A model generated the notes under the pieces. It did not search any database. It had not been told where the DNA came from and saw only the letters and a program-made list of their open reading frames with translations. A stretch of DNA of 33,239 nt from Secundilactobacillus hailunensis. GTDB taxonomy: Bacteria; Bacillota; Bacilli; Lactobacillales; Lactobacillaceae. Each line of letters opens with the position of its first letter. The stretch's first letter is position 1. This document shows, piece by piece, positions 23,639 through 31,197 of this stretch. Location of the stretch: positions 1 to 33,239 of the forward strand of contig NZ_BJDO01000026.1 of assembly GCF_005405185.1 (NCBI RefSeq), in the 5' to 3' direction. A program made the translations under genes and the position numbers.

Positions 23639-25030
23639 TTACCCCTCTCGCGTGATAGCATGGTACCCTTTCTGATTGGTTAAATTAGTTGATGACAGCA
23701 GTTCATCCACTAATTTAGGCGCTAGTAGATGTTCCGTTTTGAGGATTTCACGAATGGAACGGTTTTCCTTCACCGCACGTTTAACCAATTTAGTGGTCGT
23801 TTCATAGCCTAAATAAGGTGACAATGCCGTAGCAACCACAGCAGAGTGTTCAACGTTTGTTCTGCAGCGATCTTCATTGACCGTGATGCCGGTGACACAG
23901 TTGGTAACCAGCGTCTGGATAGCGTTCGCAAGGTAGGTCTCGCTCGCCAAAATATCACGAAACATAATTGGTTCAAAGGCGTTTAGTTCCAACTGCCCCG
24001 CTTCAGCAGCCAGCGTGACCGTAGTATCGTTACCAATCACCTGAAAAGCAACTTGGTTAACCACTTCTGGAATGACCGGATTGACCTTGGCAGGCATGAT
24101 CGATGACCCAGCCTGTTTAGCCGGCAATTTGAGTTCAGCCAATCCGGCTTGCGGGCCACTGGACAGTAACCGCAGATCGTTACAGAATTTTGAAAGGTCA
24201 ACTGCCAACGCTTTTAAAGCACTGGAAAAGGTGACGTACGCATCGCAGTTTTGAGTGGCATCAATTAAGTTAGTGGCTTGCGTCAAAGATAACTGGGAAA
24301 GTTTATTAACCGTAGGCACAATAGTGGCCTGGTACGTGTCAGTGGTATTGAGGCCGGTCCCAATGGCTGTTGCCCCCAGGTTCACTTCGGTCAATACAGC
24401 CTTGGCAGTCGTTAATCGCTTCGTGTCCCGACTAAACATCGACCAGTAGGCTCTAAATGTGTTGCCATAAGTAGTTGGTACAGCATCTTGAAGTTGCGTA
24501 CGGCCAACTTTAACCGTTTCGGCATACTGATCAGCCTTGTCACGCAATGCTGTTTTTAAAGAATCGATAGCAGTTAGTAAAGCCGGTAGCTTTTTGAGCA
24601 TAGCCATTTTACCCGCCGTCGGAAAAGTATCATTCGTCGATTGGGACTGGTTCACGTCGTCATTTGGATGCACCTTCAGCCCAGGAGTCATTCGTTCAGC
24701 CAAGTGCGCGATGACTTCGTTAACGTTCATGTTAGCCGATGTGCCCGCGCTGCCTTGAATTGCAGGTGCAATGAAAGCCTCGGAATAACGCCCTAGCAAG
24801 AGCTGATTGCAGGCATTAACAATGGCCTGAGATTTGTTAGCAGCTAAGGTACCGGCTTTGAAGTTGACCTCGGCAGCTGCTTTTTTGATCTGAATCAGAC
24901 TTTCAATAAGTAACGGATGCAGCTTCTCATTTGAAATTGGGAAATTCTCCTCTGCCCGCTTACTGTGAATACCATACAAGGCATCATCATCAATCGCTAA
25001 TGTCCCAATACAATCATGCTCAATTCTCAT
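23639..25030 (-). CDS. aspA: Aspartate ammonia-lyase (aspartase)
   Basis: This 463-residue enzyme of the aspartase/fumarase superfamily reversibly splits L-aspartate to fumarate and ammonia. It starts MRIEHDCIG and carries YGIHSKRAEENFPI, typical of AspA rather than FumC. Further marks are GSAGTSANMNVNEVIA, QSQSTNDTFPTA, TQLQDAVPTT, and the mobile catalytic loop GSSIMPAKVNPVIPEVVNQ (308-326) with the active serine. The stretch after the loop (IGNDTTVTLAAEAGQLELN) follows aspartases closely. Fumarase activity cannot be ruled out by eye. Of two nearby ATGs, the second (25030) is chosen because AGGAG sits 8 nt before it. It is monocistronic, with its own promoter. It could feed fumarate into the reductive malate/succinate branch used by heterofermentative lactobacilli. 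Confidence 0.9.
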   Translation of the reverse strand: MRIEHDCIGTLAIDDDALYGIHSKRAEENFPISNEKLHPLLIESLIQIKKAAAEVNFKAGTLAANKSQAIVNACNQLLLGRYSEAFIAPAIQGSAGTSANMNVNEVIAHLAERMTPGLKVHPNDDVNQSQSTNDTFPTAGKMAMLKKLPALLTAIDSLKTALRDKADQYAETVKVGRTQLQDAVPTTYGNTFRAYWSMFSRDTKRLTTAKAVLTEVNLGATAIGTGLNTTDTYQATIVPTVNKLSQLSLTQATNLIDATQNCDAYVTFSSALKALAVDLSKFCNDLRLLSSGPQAGLAELKLPAKQAGSSIMPAKVNPVIPEVVNQVAFQVIGNDTTVTLAAEAGQLELNAFEPIMFRDILASETYLANAIQTLVTNCVTGITVNEDRCRTNVEHSAVVATALSPYLGYETTTKLVKRAVKENRSIREILKTEHLLAPKLVDELLSSTNLTNQKGYHAITREG

Positions 25031-25090
25031 ATTCATCCGCTCCTATCGCTCTTTTAAATTCATGTAAGGTTTAATAACATTACATTCGTT

Positions 25091-25118
25091 ATCATAGACC
25101 AATATTTTAAAATTTCAA
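25091..25118 (-). promoter_or_regulatory. Promoter of aspA
   Basis: On the minus strand TTGAAA (25113-25118), a 16-nt spacer and TATGAT (25091-25096) lie about 60 nt before the ATG. Confidence 0.6.
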
Positions 25119-25230
25119 CTGAAAAGCCATATTTATTTAGGTGATGTTATATATACCAATTATGGATTTTCGATAAAAGTCACTGATATCAAGCTTCTAG
25201 TTCTAGTGAGTTGAATTAAATTGATTTGCT

Positions 25231-25255
25231 TTTATGTTATAAAACATAACATAAA
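25231..25255. repeat. AT-rich perfect inverted repeat
   Basis: TTTATGTTAT and ATAACATAAA form a perfect 10-bp inverted repeat with a 5-nt loop, in the 280-nt gap between aspA and the GPH permease terminator. It is about 110 nt upstream of the aspA promoter. It could be an operator or a cruciform; the rest of the gap is plain AT-rich DNA. Confidence 0.45.
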
Positions 25256-25310
25256 TTTGTAACAATATCATAATTTACCTGCCGTCTACGCTATTTGCTA
25301 AGTTTAAGCC

Positions 25311-25348
25311 AAAAAAAGCGGTCCCTATTAACTTAATAGAGACCGCTT
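25311..25348 (-). terminator. Terminator of the GPH permease gene
   Basis: AAGCGGTC/GACCGCTT plus an inner CTATTA/TAATAG form a 15-bp stem with one mismatch, followed on the minus strand by seven T. Confidence 0.88.
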
Positions 25349-25391
25349 CCAATTTAATATTTATATGCCATTTTAATTTAACTATTATCGA

Positions 25392-26849
25392 CTATGAGTG
25401 ATCTGGAACGGCGTTAGTCTTAGCGTTTACTTTTGTACTCGCATCAGCATCAACGTCGTCTGCATCCAACTTAGTTTCCAGTTTTTCAACGATCTTAGCA
25501 TGTTTCGTTTCGGATAATTGAACTTTGGTATAGAAGATCAATGCTGAAATAACCAGCAATACCATTGGAATATAGAACATAAACGTGTTGAAGTGGAAAA
25601 CACCAGAAGCAGAAATATCACTTGGCTTGGCATTTCCAGTCATCCCTGCTGCCACGGCAACAATACCAACGACACCATTTGAAATGGCACCAGACAGCTT
25701 ATCAATCAACGGACGAATGGATAACGTAACGGATTCATTACGGTGACCACTCTTTAATTGACCATATTCAACACTATCAGTAATTGCCATTAATGTGGCT
25801 AAGAAGATCAATGGGTAAGGGAAGAATAATAGACCGATTGCAACCAGTGCCATTGGTAGGCTGGTTCCGGCGAACAGGAAGAGAATGTAGCCAAGCAGCA
25901 TCACACCAATACCACCACAGAAGATGGCCTTACGGTGAATGAGTGCTTCAAGCTTTGGGAACGAAGCAACTGAGATAACACCTAGGATACAAGTGATAAC
26001 ACCAACCCAGCTATAAGCACCAGCATTGCCTAAACGGTAACGGAAGTAGTACATCAAAAGCGAGTTGTTAACCACGTAGCTAAAGGCAAATAAGAAGTAG
26101 GCTAATGCGATCCAAAGTAATTGATCATTTTGCGCAATAACTTTAAAGACTTCGATGATGCCAGTATGTTTCGTATTGCTCCGAATCTTGTTGTGCTGTT
26201 CATTAGTGTTCAGGCAGGTCAACGTAGCACCACCGACACACAGAACGGCAACAACAATGGCGTAGCCTAACCAACCAGCAGCGGTCTGCTGACCATTCTT
26301 AGCACCAGAAAATAATTTAGAGAATAAGATAATGGCTGGAGTAATAATAATAATAACACCTTGAGCACCAAGGGTTGAACCAAACCGGGCAAACGTAGCA
26401 AACTTCGTCCGTTCTTTAGCTTTCATACTGAGTGCTGGCAGCATTGACCAAAACGAAATGTCAGCGAATGAATAACTACCATCCAACATAACAAACGTAA
26501 TGCCGAAAAGAATGAGATATAACATCGGGTTACTGGTTGTCAAACCAAAGTAATCAGAGAAAATTAACATCAAACCAATTGAAGCAACGATCGAACCACC
26601 GATGAGCCAAGGCTTGAACTTGCCCCAACGGGTGTTGGTGTTATCAACAATACCACCAATGATTGGATCAAAGGCAATTTCACCAACTCGAATCACAACG
26701 ATCAAGGTCGTCACGAAACCAACCATTTTGGCATCGCTAGCATTGGTGAACAATTGACTAGTGACGAACATCATGAAATATATACTTAGTGTATTGTAAA
26801 ACGCATCATGGCCAAAAGCACCAAGGGCGTAGGAAATATACTTTTTCAA
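25392..26849 (-). CDS. GPH-family sugar:cation symporter (XylP-like)
   Basis: This 485-residue membrane carrier belongs to the glycoside-pentoside-hexuronide family, with twelve predicted helices. Family marks are FGHDAFYNTLSIYF in helix 1, DPIIGGIVDNTNTRWGKFKP between helices 2 and 3, and the acidic DSVEYGQ segment in the second half. A hydrophilic C-terminal tail of about 45 residues is rich in Asp, Lys and Asn. It does not look like the IIA-type regulatory domain found on LacS. The long frame opens at 26882, but a TTG at 26849 has AGGAGG (26857-26862) 7 nt upstream and gives the usual LKKYISYALGAFG-type N-terminus. It neighbours a ROK repressor, a pentitol-type SDR and a pentulose kinase, as XylP does in L. 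pentosus. The substrate is probably a pentose, pentoside or pentitol. A perfect cre in its promoter indicates catabolite repression. Confidence 0.88.
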   Translation of the reverse strand: MKKYISYALGAFGHDAFYNTLSIYFMMFVTSQLFTNASDAKMVGFVTTLIVVIRVGEIAFDPIIGGIVDNTNTRWGKFKPWLIGGSIVASIGLMLIFSDYFGLTTSNPMLYLILFGITFVMLDGSYSFADISFWSMLPALSMKAKERTKFATFARFGSTLGAQGVIIIITPAIILFSKLFSGAKNGQQTAAGWLGYAIVVAVLCVGGATLTCLNTNEQHNKIRSNTKHTGIIEVFKVIAQNDQLLWIALAYFLFAFSYVVNNSLLMYYFRYRLGNAGAYSWVGVITCILGVISVASFPKLEALIHRKAIFCGGIGVMLLGYILFLFAGTSLPMALVAIGLLFFPYPLIFLATLMAITDSVEYGQLKSGHRNESVTLSIRPLIDKLSGAISNGVVGIVAVAAGMTGNAKPSDISASGVFHFNTFMFYIPMVLLVISALIFYTKVQLSETKHAKIVEKLETKLDADDVDADASTKVNAKTNAVPDHS

Positions 26850-26946
26850 TGTGAACCCTCCTAAGTGTACTGGTAATAGCAAATTAGATAATGTCGCAAC
26901 CTATTAAACAAGTCATTTTGTAAAACTAGATTACTTATTGCTTTAC

Positions 26947-26976
26947 ATTATAGTTGTAACCGGTTTCAAATCGCAA
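26947..26976 (-). promoter_or_regulatory. GPH permease promoter with a perfect cre in the spacer
   Basis: On the minus strand TTGCGA (26971-26976) and TATAAT (26947-26952) are 18 nt apart. Between them TGTAACCGGTTTCA (26955-26968) matches the cre consensus TGWAANCGNTNWCA at all 14 positions. CcpA bound there would block RNA polymerase. A further cre-like TGAAAACGCTTTAT (12 of 14) lies at 27022-27035. The gap 26850-27118 holds no gene. Confidence 0.85.
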
Positions 26977-27118
26977 GTTAAATTTATTTTTCACTTAAGA
27001 AAATTTCTTTATTTTTAAGCATGAAAACGCTTTATATCAAGGTCTATACCGATAAAAATTTATTTACTAAATTTTTAAAAACACCTCTTATTGTGATTAT
27101 TTGAGCTTTCAATTTCAC

Positions 27119-27151
27119 TAAAAAAGCGTAACTTCCTTCATTAGAAGTTAC
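27119..27151 (-). terminator. Terminator of the ROK regulator gene
   Basis: GTAACTTC (27128-27135) pairs with GAAGTTAC (27144-27151), followed on the minus strand by GC and six T. It lies just after the stop codon and separates the regulator from the permease. Confidence 0.78.
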
Positions 27152-27162
27152 ACCTAATATGC

Positions 27163-28281
27163 TTAGATATTATCTAAAACACTTTTAATAATTGGTAAAG
27201 TGGCGCCAAATGAAACCGCCCGTGATTGAACCGTTCCCCGTTCAACATAGGGCTGATCTTCTGGAAAGGCGGTAATCTCTTTAATGCGGTCATTGATAAA
27301 TTCAATGGCACTATCATCGAGATACCTGACTAATTCACCAGCAATGACCAGCCGATTATCAACGAACATATGCAGGTTATTGATAACTTCTGCCAAATTG
27401 GTCAAATAATTGCGCCAACGCTGGACAGTCTCTTTATCATCTTTAGCCAGTCGGTCCATGAAACTTTGAATAGTTTCGTTTGCCTTCAACAAAGCACTCA
27501 GAGAACTGTAGGTTTCCAAGCAGCCACGTCTGCCGCAATAGCACTTATGGCCATTTTGCGTATTGAGCGTAATATGTTCCATCGTACCGCTGCGGCCCTT
27601 TTCACCCGTGTAGATCCGGTCGTTGATCACGATTGCAGTGCCTAAGTGCTCACCAATAGATAAGTAAGTGGCATCCTCATGGTTATGCGATAAGGTCTGT
27701 TCTGCCAGTGCCACACAGTCTGCATCGTGGAATAGTTTAACGGGTAAGCCAAATGCCCGTTCAAATTGACCATTGGTTAAGCCCGTGCAATTCAAGATCT
27801 TACCATAGAGTACCGTTTTTCCGTCAGATGAAATTAAACCCTGGATGCCAATGCCGACACCTTGAATTTTTTCCAACGGGATCTTTTGTGCCTGAATAAA
27901 ATCTCGAATCCAATCACCTAATTGCTGGAAATAACCCAGTTCAATGGTGAATGGTAAATTAATGGTGGCCGATGCGAGATCTTCATACATTACATTAACG
28001 AGTGTCGCTGTCACATGATTCGCAAATAATTCCAGGCCAATTGCGTAAGCCCTTTCATTGTTTGGCGAATAAACCACGGCACGTCGTCCAACAGTTGAAG
28101 AAAACTTACCGTCAGTCACAATTTGTTCGTCTTGCATCAACTGATGCAGCGTTTGTGTCACCGTTGGTAAACTTAGATCCATCTGCTTAGCAATTTCTTG
28201 TTTAGAAATTTTTCCAGACTCATAAATTAACTGATACATTGCCCGATAATGTCCGGACGGTCTGGTATTATCACGTTTCAT
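27163..28281 (-). CDS. ROK family transcriptional repressor (XylR-like)
   Basis: This 372-residue regulator has an N-terminal winged helix-turn-helix (about 14-60, with SKQEIAKQMDLSLPTVTQTLHQL) and a C-terminal ROK sugar-kinase-like domain. The zinc site of ROK proteins is complete: H236 in GTMEHITL and cysteines C247, C249 and C254 in CYCGRRGCLE. The ATP-binding part is not kinase-like enough to predict activity. Its closest known type is XylR of lactobacilli and bacilli, which represses pentose genes and releases DNA with the sugar. It lies between the GPH permease and the divergent SDR-kinase operon, so it probably controls both. A perfect 10-bp inverted repeat downstream of the SDR promoter is a likely operator. 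The inducer is not visible. Confidence 0.88.
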   Translation of the reverse strand: MKRDNTRPSGHYRAMYQLIYESGKISKQEIAKQMDLSLPTVTQTLHQLMQDEQIVTDGKFSSTVGRRAVVYSPNNERAYAIGLELFANHVTATLVNVMYEDLASATINLPFTIELGYFQQLGDWIRDFIQAQKIPLEKIQGVGIGIQGLISSDGKTVLYGKILNCTGLTNGQFERAFGLPVKLFHDADCVALAEQTLSHNHEDATYLSIGEHLGTAIVINDRIYTGEKGRSGTMEHITLNTQNGHKCYCGRRGCLETYSSLSALLKANETIQSFMDRLAKDDKETVQRWRNYLTNLAEVINNLHMFVDNRLVIAGELVRYLDDSAIEFINDRIKEITAFPEDQPYVERGTVQSRAVSFGATLPIIKSVLDNI

Positions 28282-28344
28282 TCGTTCATCCCCCCGTCAT
28301 GTCATAGTTAAAACCTACCATTACAATGACTAAAATGCAATTCT

Positions 28345-28358
28345 AGAAAACGTTTTCA
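28345..28358. promoter_or_regulatory. cre site between the ROK gene and the SDR gene
   Basis: AGAAAACGTTTTCA matches the cre consensus at 13 of 14 positions and has a perfect 12-bp palindromic core GAAAACGTTTTC. It lies 10 nt upstream of the SDR -35 box and could act on either divergent promoter. Confidence 0.72.
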
Positions 28359-28367
28359 AAAAAAGTG

Positions 28368-28396
28368 TTGACTTTTAATTTGATAGGGGTTACATT
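28368..28396 (+). promoter_or_regulatory. Promoter of the SDR-kinase operon
   Basis: TTGACT (28368-28373), a 17-nt spacer and TACATT (28391-28396). The transcript would have a leader of about 105 nt before the SDR ATG. Confidence 0.65.
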
Positions 28397-28405
28397 TACT
28401 TATGA

Positions 28406-28443
28406 ATTAAATAAAGCGCTTTTACAAAATGAATTTATTTAAT
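28406..28443. promoter_or_regulatory. Inverted repeat operator candidate (XylR-like)
   Basis: ATTAAATAAA (28406-28415) and TTTATTTAAT (28434-28443) form a perfect 10-bp inverted repeat with an 18-nt spacer that contains the cre-like core AAGCGCTTTT. It lies just after the -10, the usual place for repressor binding, and is the best candidate for the neighbouring ROK regulator. Confidence 0.55.
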
Positions 28444-28505
28444 AGATTTTGTTTTTAAATCCGCGAAATTTTAATTACACTATATATTCCTGAGGAGGAA
28501 CAGAT

Positions 28506-29282
28506 ATGGGTATTTTAGATCGTATGGCCCTTACCGGTAAGAAAGCTTACGTTACCGGTGGTGCACAAGGATTAGGAAAAGCAATGGCAACTGCCTTAGC
28601 TGAAGCCGGTGCCGATGTCGCAATCGTTGATATCAACGAAGACGAAGCCAAAGCAACTGCTGCAGAAATCGCCAAGAACACTGGTCGTAAGGCTATCGCC
28701 GTTAAGACCGATGTTACTGACCCTGACCAAGTTAAAAAGATGGTTGAAACAGTTGTTTCTGAATTAGGTGGCCTTGATGCTGCATTTAACAACGCCGGTA
28801 TGTGCTTAAACATTCCAGCCGAAGAAATGTCATATGAAGACTGGTTGAAGGTTGTTAACTTGAACTTGAACTCAGTATTCTTATGCTCACAAGCTGCTGG
28901 CCGTTACATGATCAAGCAAGGCAAGGGTTCAATCGTGAACACCGCTTCAATGTCTGCTCACATCGTTAACCGTCCACAACCACAATGTTCATACAACGCT
29001 ACTAAGAACGGTGTTATTCAATTATCGAAGTCACTCGCTATTGAATGGGCTAAAAAAGGCGTTCGTGTTAACACCATCAGCCCAGGTTACATGGGCACTG
29101 ACTTGACTTTGAGCTCAGAATCATTGAAGCCATTGATCAAGACTTGGAACGACTGGGCACCACTTGGCCGCTTAGGTCGTCCTGATGAATTACAAGGTAT
29201 GGCTGTTTACTTAGCCGGTGATACCAGCAGCTTCTCAACTGGTGACGATTACCTGGTTGACGGTGCCTTCACAGCTTGGTAA
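28506..29282 (+). CDS. SDR sugar-alcohol (pentitol) dehydrogenase
   Basis: This 258-residue classical SDR has cofactor motif TGGAQGLG (17-24), D42 after strand 2 (VDIN, favouring NAD over NADP), NNAG at 95-98, S148 in NTASMSAH, Y163 and K167 in YNATK, PGYMGTDL after strand 6, and the C-terminal LVDGAFTAW typical of polyol dehydrogenases. It resembles arabinitol, xylitol and sorbitol dehydrogenases of the SDR type. Together with the following FGGY kinase it probably oxidises a pentitol to a pentulose. Which pentitol (arabitol, xylitol, ribitol) cannot be read from the sequence. GAGGAGG lies 7 nt upstream. Its codon choice is strongly biased to preferred codons (for example AAC, GGT, GAA), suggesting high expression when induced. 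Confidence 0.88.
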   Translation: MGILDRMALTGKKAYVTGGAQGLGKAMATALAEAGADVAIVDINEDEAKATAAEIAKNTGRKAIAVKTDVTDPDQVKKMVETVVSELGGLDAAFNNAGMCLNIPAEEMSYEDWLKVVNLNLNSVFLCSQAAGRYMIKQGKGSIVNTASMSAHIVNRPQPQCSYNATKNGVIQLSKSLAIEWAKKGVRVNTISPGYMGTDLTLSSESLKPLIKTWNDWAPLGRLGRPDELQGMAVYLAGDTSSFSTGDDYLVDGAFTAW

Positions 29283-29300
29283 TAAGAACAATGTATTTAA

Positions 29301-29484
29301 CAAGGCGCTTACAGACCAAATTATAAGGTGCTCGCGTCGGCAGCATCCCAGCGATGGGGTGTTTCTGCCGGAAGTACCTTATATGCGAGCCTTAGCCTTG
29401 CAGAACATGACCGGATAAATGGCAGTGAGAGCGATAACTCAGCGGTGACCCTCACGTGCCCAACACATTTAAGCCAGCATGTTC
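29301..29484 (+). ncRNA. Structured RNA candidate between dehydrogenase and kinase genes
   Basis: This 184-nt stretch has no credible coding frame but dense pairing. CAAGGC (29301-29306) pairs with GCCTTG (29395-29400). Inside, TATAAGGT (29322-29329) can pair with ACCTTATA (29376-29383), and GCTCGC (29330-29335) with GCGAGC (29385-29390). These two are interleaved, so they form a pseudoknot or are mutually exclusive. CGGCAG-CATCCC with GGGGTG-ttt-CTGCCG (29338-29370) is a strong hairpin. Downstream, GAACATG (29403-29409) pairs with CATGTTC (29478-29484) around a GGCA-GTGAG/CTCAC-g-TGCC hairpin (29421-29460). No riboswitch, T-box, tRNA or ribozyme class that I know fits. It could be a regulatory leader of the kinase gene, a processing or stabilising element, or a separate small RNA. 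Confidence 0.5.
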
Positions 29485-29513
29485 CCTACTCTATCAAAAT
29501 ATGATCGATTGAA

Positions 29514-29527
29514 AGGAAGAATTTCCT
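29514..29527 (+). promoter_or_regulatory. Ribosome binding site inside a small hairpin
   Basis: AGGAA (29514-29518) is the Shine-Dalgarno of the kinase gene and can pair with TTCCT (29523-29527), directly before the ATG. The 5-bp hairpin could lower or gate translation of the kinase. Confidence 0.45.
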
Positions 29528-31096
29528 ATGCAATACCTAATTGGTACAGATATTGGGACTTCAGGTACTAAGAGTATCTTAATGGATACTACCGGTAAGC
29601 TGATTGCTCAAGATCTTGAAGAATATGATGTTTTAACTCCAAAGCCTCTCTGGGCTGAACAATGGCCTGACGTTTGGGTTAAAGGTGTTAAGGATTCAAT
29701 CCGTGCCGTCGTTAAAAAGTCTGGGGTTGCTCCAGAAGACATTAAAGGCATGGGTATTAGTGGCCTTTACGGTGGTTCAGGTGTTCCAGTTGACAAAGAC
29801 ATGAAGCCTGTACGTCCAGACTTGATCTGGATGGATCGTCGTGCACAAGAAGAAACTGAATGGGTCAAAGCTAACATTTCTACTGAAAAGTTGACTGAGA
29901 TCACCGGTGATGATGTGGTTGACCCATACTACGGCTACACTAAGATCTTATGGATCAAGAACCACGAACCAGAAAACTGGCGTAAGATCCACATGTTCTT
30001 GCCACCGAGCAACTACGCTATCTACCAATTAACTGGTGCTGTTTCTATCGATCATACTGCTGCTGGTAACTTAGGTGGTTTATACGATATCAACACGCAT
30101 ACTTGGTCAAAGGAATTGCTGAACGCAATGGATATTCCTGAGAGCATGATGCCAGAACCAATCGTTGACTCAACGACTATCGTTGGTAAAATCACTGACG
30201 AAGCTGCTGCTGACTTAGGCGTTAAAGCCGGTACCCCAGTTGTTTCTGGTGGTGTCGACGTTGGTGCCGCTAACGTTGGGATGGGTGTCTTTGAACCCGG
30301 TCGCTACGTTGCTGCCATTGGTTCATCAATGAACGCTGCTCTTGTAAGCAAGACTCCTATCAAGGGTAAAGGTCTGATCGTATGGCCATATCCTTACAAG
30401 TCTAAAGACTTAGTTTACAACTTCTCTGGTTCAGCTACTGCCGGTGCCATTACAAAGTGGTTCCGCGATACGATGGGCGAAAAAGAAGTTGCTGCCCAAA
30501 ATGCTGGTGGCGATAACGCTTATGTTGCTTTAGGCAAAGAAGCTCATGACATCCCTGTTGGTAGTGAAGGCTTAGTTGTCTTACCATACTTCATGGGTGA
30601 ACGGGCACCAGTCTGGAACTCAGACGCTAAAGGAACTATCTTTGGTCTGTCATTAGTCCACACCAAGGGTCACTTGTTCCACGCCTTCCAAGAAGCTGTC
30701 TGCTACGCTCTGCGTCACAGTATGGAAGCTACTGGCCGCGACCTTGGCGATTACATCGTTATTGCCGGTGGTGTTACCAACTCACCTGACTGGGTTCAAA
30801 TGTTTGCCGATGTTACCGGCTACGCTGTTCGGACACCAATCGACAATGCCGAAGCTAACTTAGGTGACGTTATGCTGGCAGGTCTTGGCACTGGTATCTT
30901 GAACGTTGAAGATGTTCAAAAGTGGCAAGTTCTTGGCGACAAGATCGAACCAGATCCAAAGAAACACGAAGCTTACAACAAGTTCTACAAGCTTTACCGT
31001 CAACTCTACGGCGATCTTGAAGGCGACATGCACACACTCACCCAGATCACTAAAGAATCAGAACAATTGCTTGCCAAAGACACACAAAACGTTTAA
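29528..31096 (+). CDS. FGGY-family pentulose kinase (xylulokinase-like)
   Basis: This 522-residue sugar kinase of the FGGY family phosphorylates a ketopentose such as D-xylulose or ribulose for the pentose phosphate/phosphoketolase route. It starts with the phosphate-1 motif GTDIGTSGTKSILMD, then ISGLYGGSGVPVDKD, WMDRRAQ, SIDHTAAGNLGGLYD, the catalytic aspartate in SGGVDVGAANVG, and C-terminal adenosine motif VIAGGVTNSPDW. Typical xylulokinases carry SGQMHG where this protein has SGLYGG, so it belongs to a neighbouring FGGY subgroup and the exact pentulose is uncertain. It follows the SDR gene with a 245-nt gap that contains a structured element and no terminator with a T-run, so co-transcription is likely. 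Codon bias is as strong as in the SDR gene. Confidence 0.88.
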   Translation: MQYLIGTDIGTSGTKSILMDTTGKLIAQDLEEYDVLTPKPLWAEQWPDVWVKGVKDSIRAVVKKSGVAPEDIKGMGISGLYGGSGVPVDKDMKPVRPDLIWMDRRAQEETEWVKANISTEKLTEITGDDVVDPYYGYTKILWIKNHEPENWRKIHMFLPPSNYAIYQLTGAVSIDHTAAGNLGGLYDINTHTWSKELLNAMDIPESMMPEPIVDSTTIVGKITDEAAADLGVKAGTPVVSGGVDVGAANVGMGVFEPGRYVAAIGSSMNAALVSKTPIKGKGLIVWPYPYKSKDLVYNFSGSATAGAITKWFRDTMGEKEVAAQNAGGDNAYVALGKEAHDIPVGSEGLVVLPYFMGERAPVWNSDAKGTIFGLSLVHTKGHLFHAFQEAVCYALRHSMEATGRDLGDYIVIAGGVTNSPDWVQMFADVTGYAVRTPIDNAEANLGDVMLAGLGTGILNVEDVQKWQVLGDKIEPDPKKHEAYNKFYKLYRQLYGDLEGDMHTLTQITKESEQLLAKDTQNV

Positions 31097-31129
31097 TCGA
31101 ATTTCATAACTATAACTAACTTAACTATT

Positions 31130-31170
31130 AAAAATGGGTCGGAAAACTGCGAGTTTCCGGCCCATTTTTT
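31130..31170. terminator. Bidirectional terminator after the kinase gene
   Basis: A 16-bp stem (31130-31145 with 31154-31169) with one G-U pair and an A/T base. It serves the kinase gene and the leftward CDF gene. Confidence 0.88.
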
Positions 31171-31197
31171 GGTGTTTATTAATAAAACAGTTTAACA

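Noticed and set aside
29322-29390. HDV-like self-cleaving ribozyme, because of the nested order of helices
   Set aside because: The P4 element and the catalytic cytosine joiner between the two 3' strands are missing; only one nucleotide lies there.
29425-29460. D-arm-like stretch AACTCAGCGGTGA suggesting a tRNA
   Set aside because: No acceptor stem, anticodon arm or GTTCRANTC T-loop can be fitted around it.
29301-29527. T-box or known riboswitch before the kinase gene
   Set aside because: No T-box sequence, no antiterminator, no T-run terminator, and no conserved core of TPP, FMN, SAM, cobalamin, lysine or THF riboswitches.
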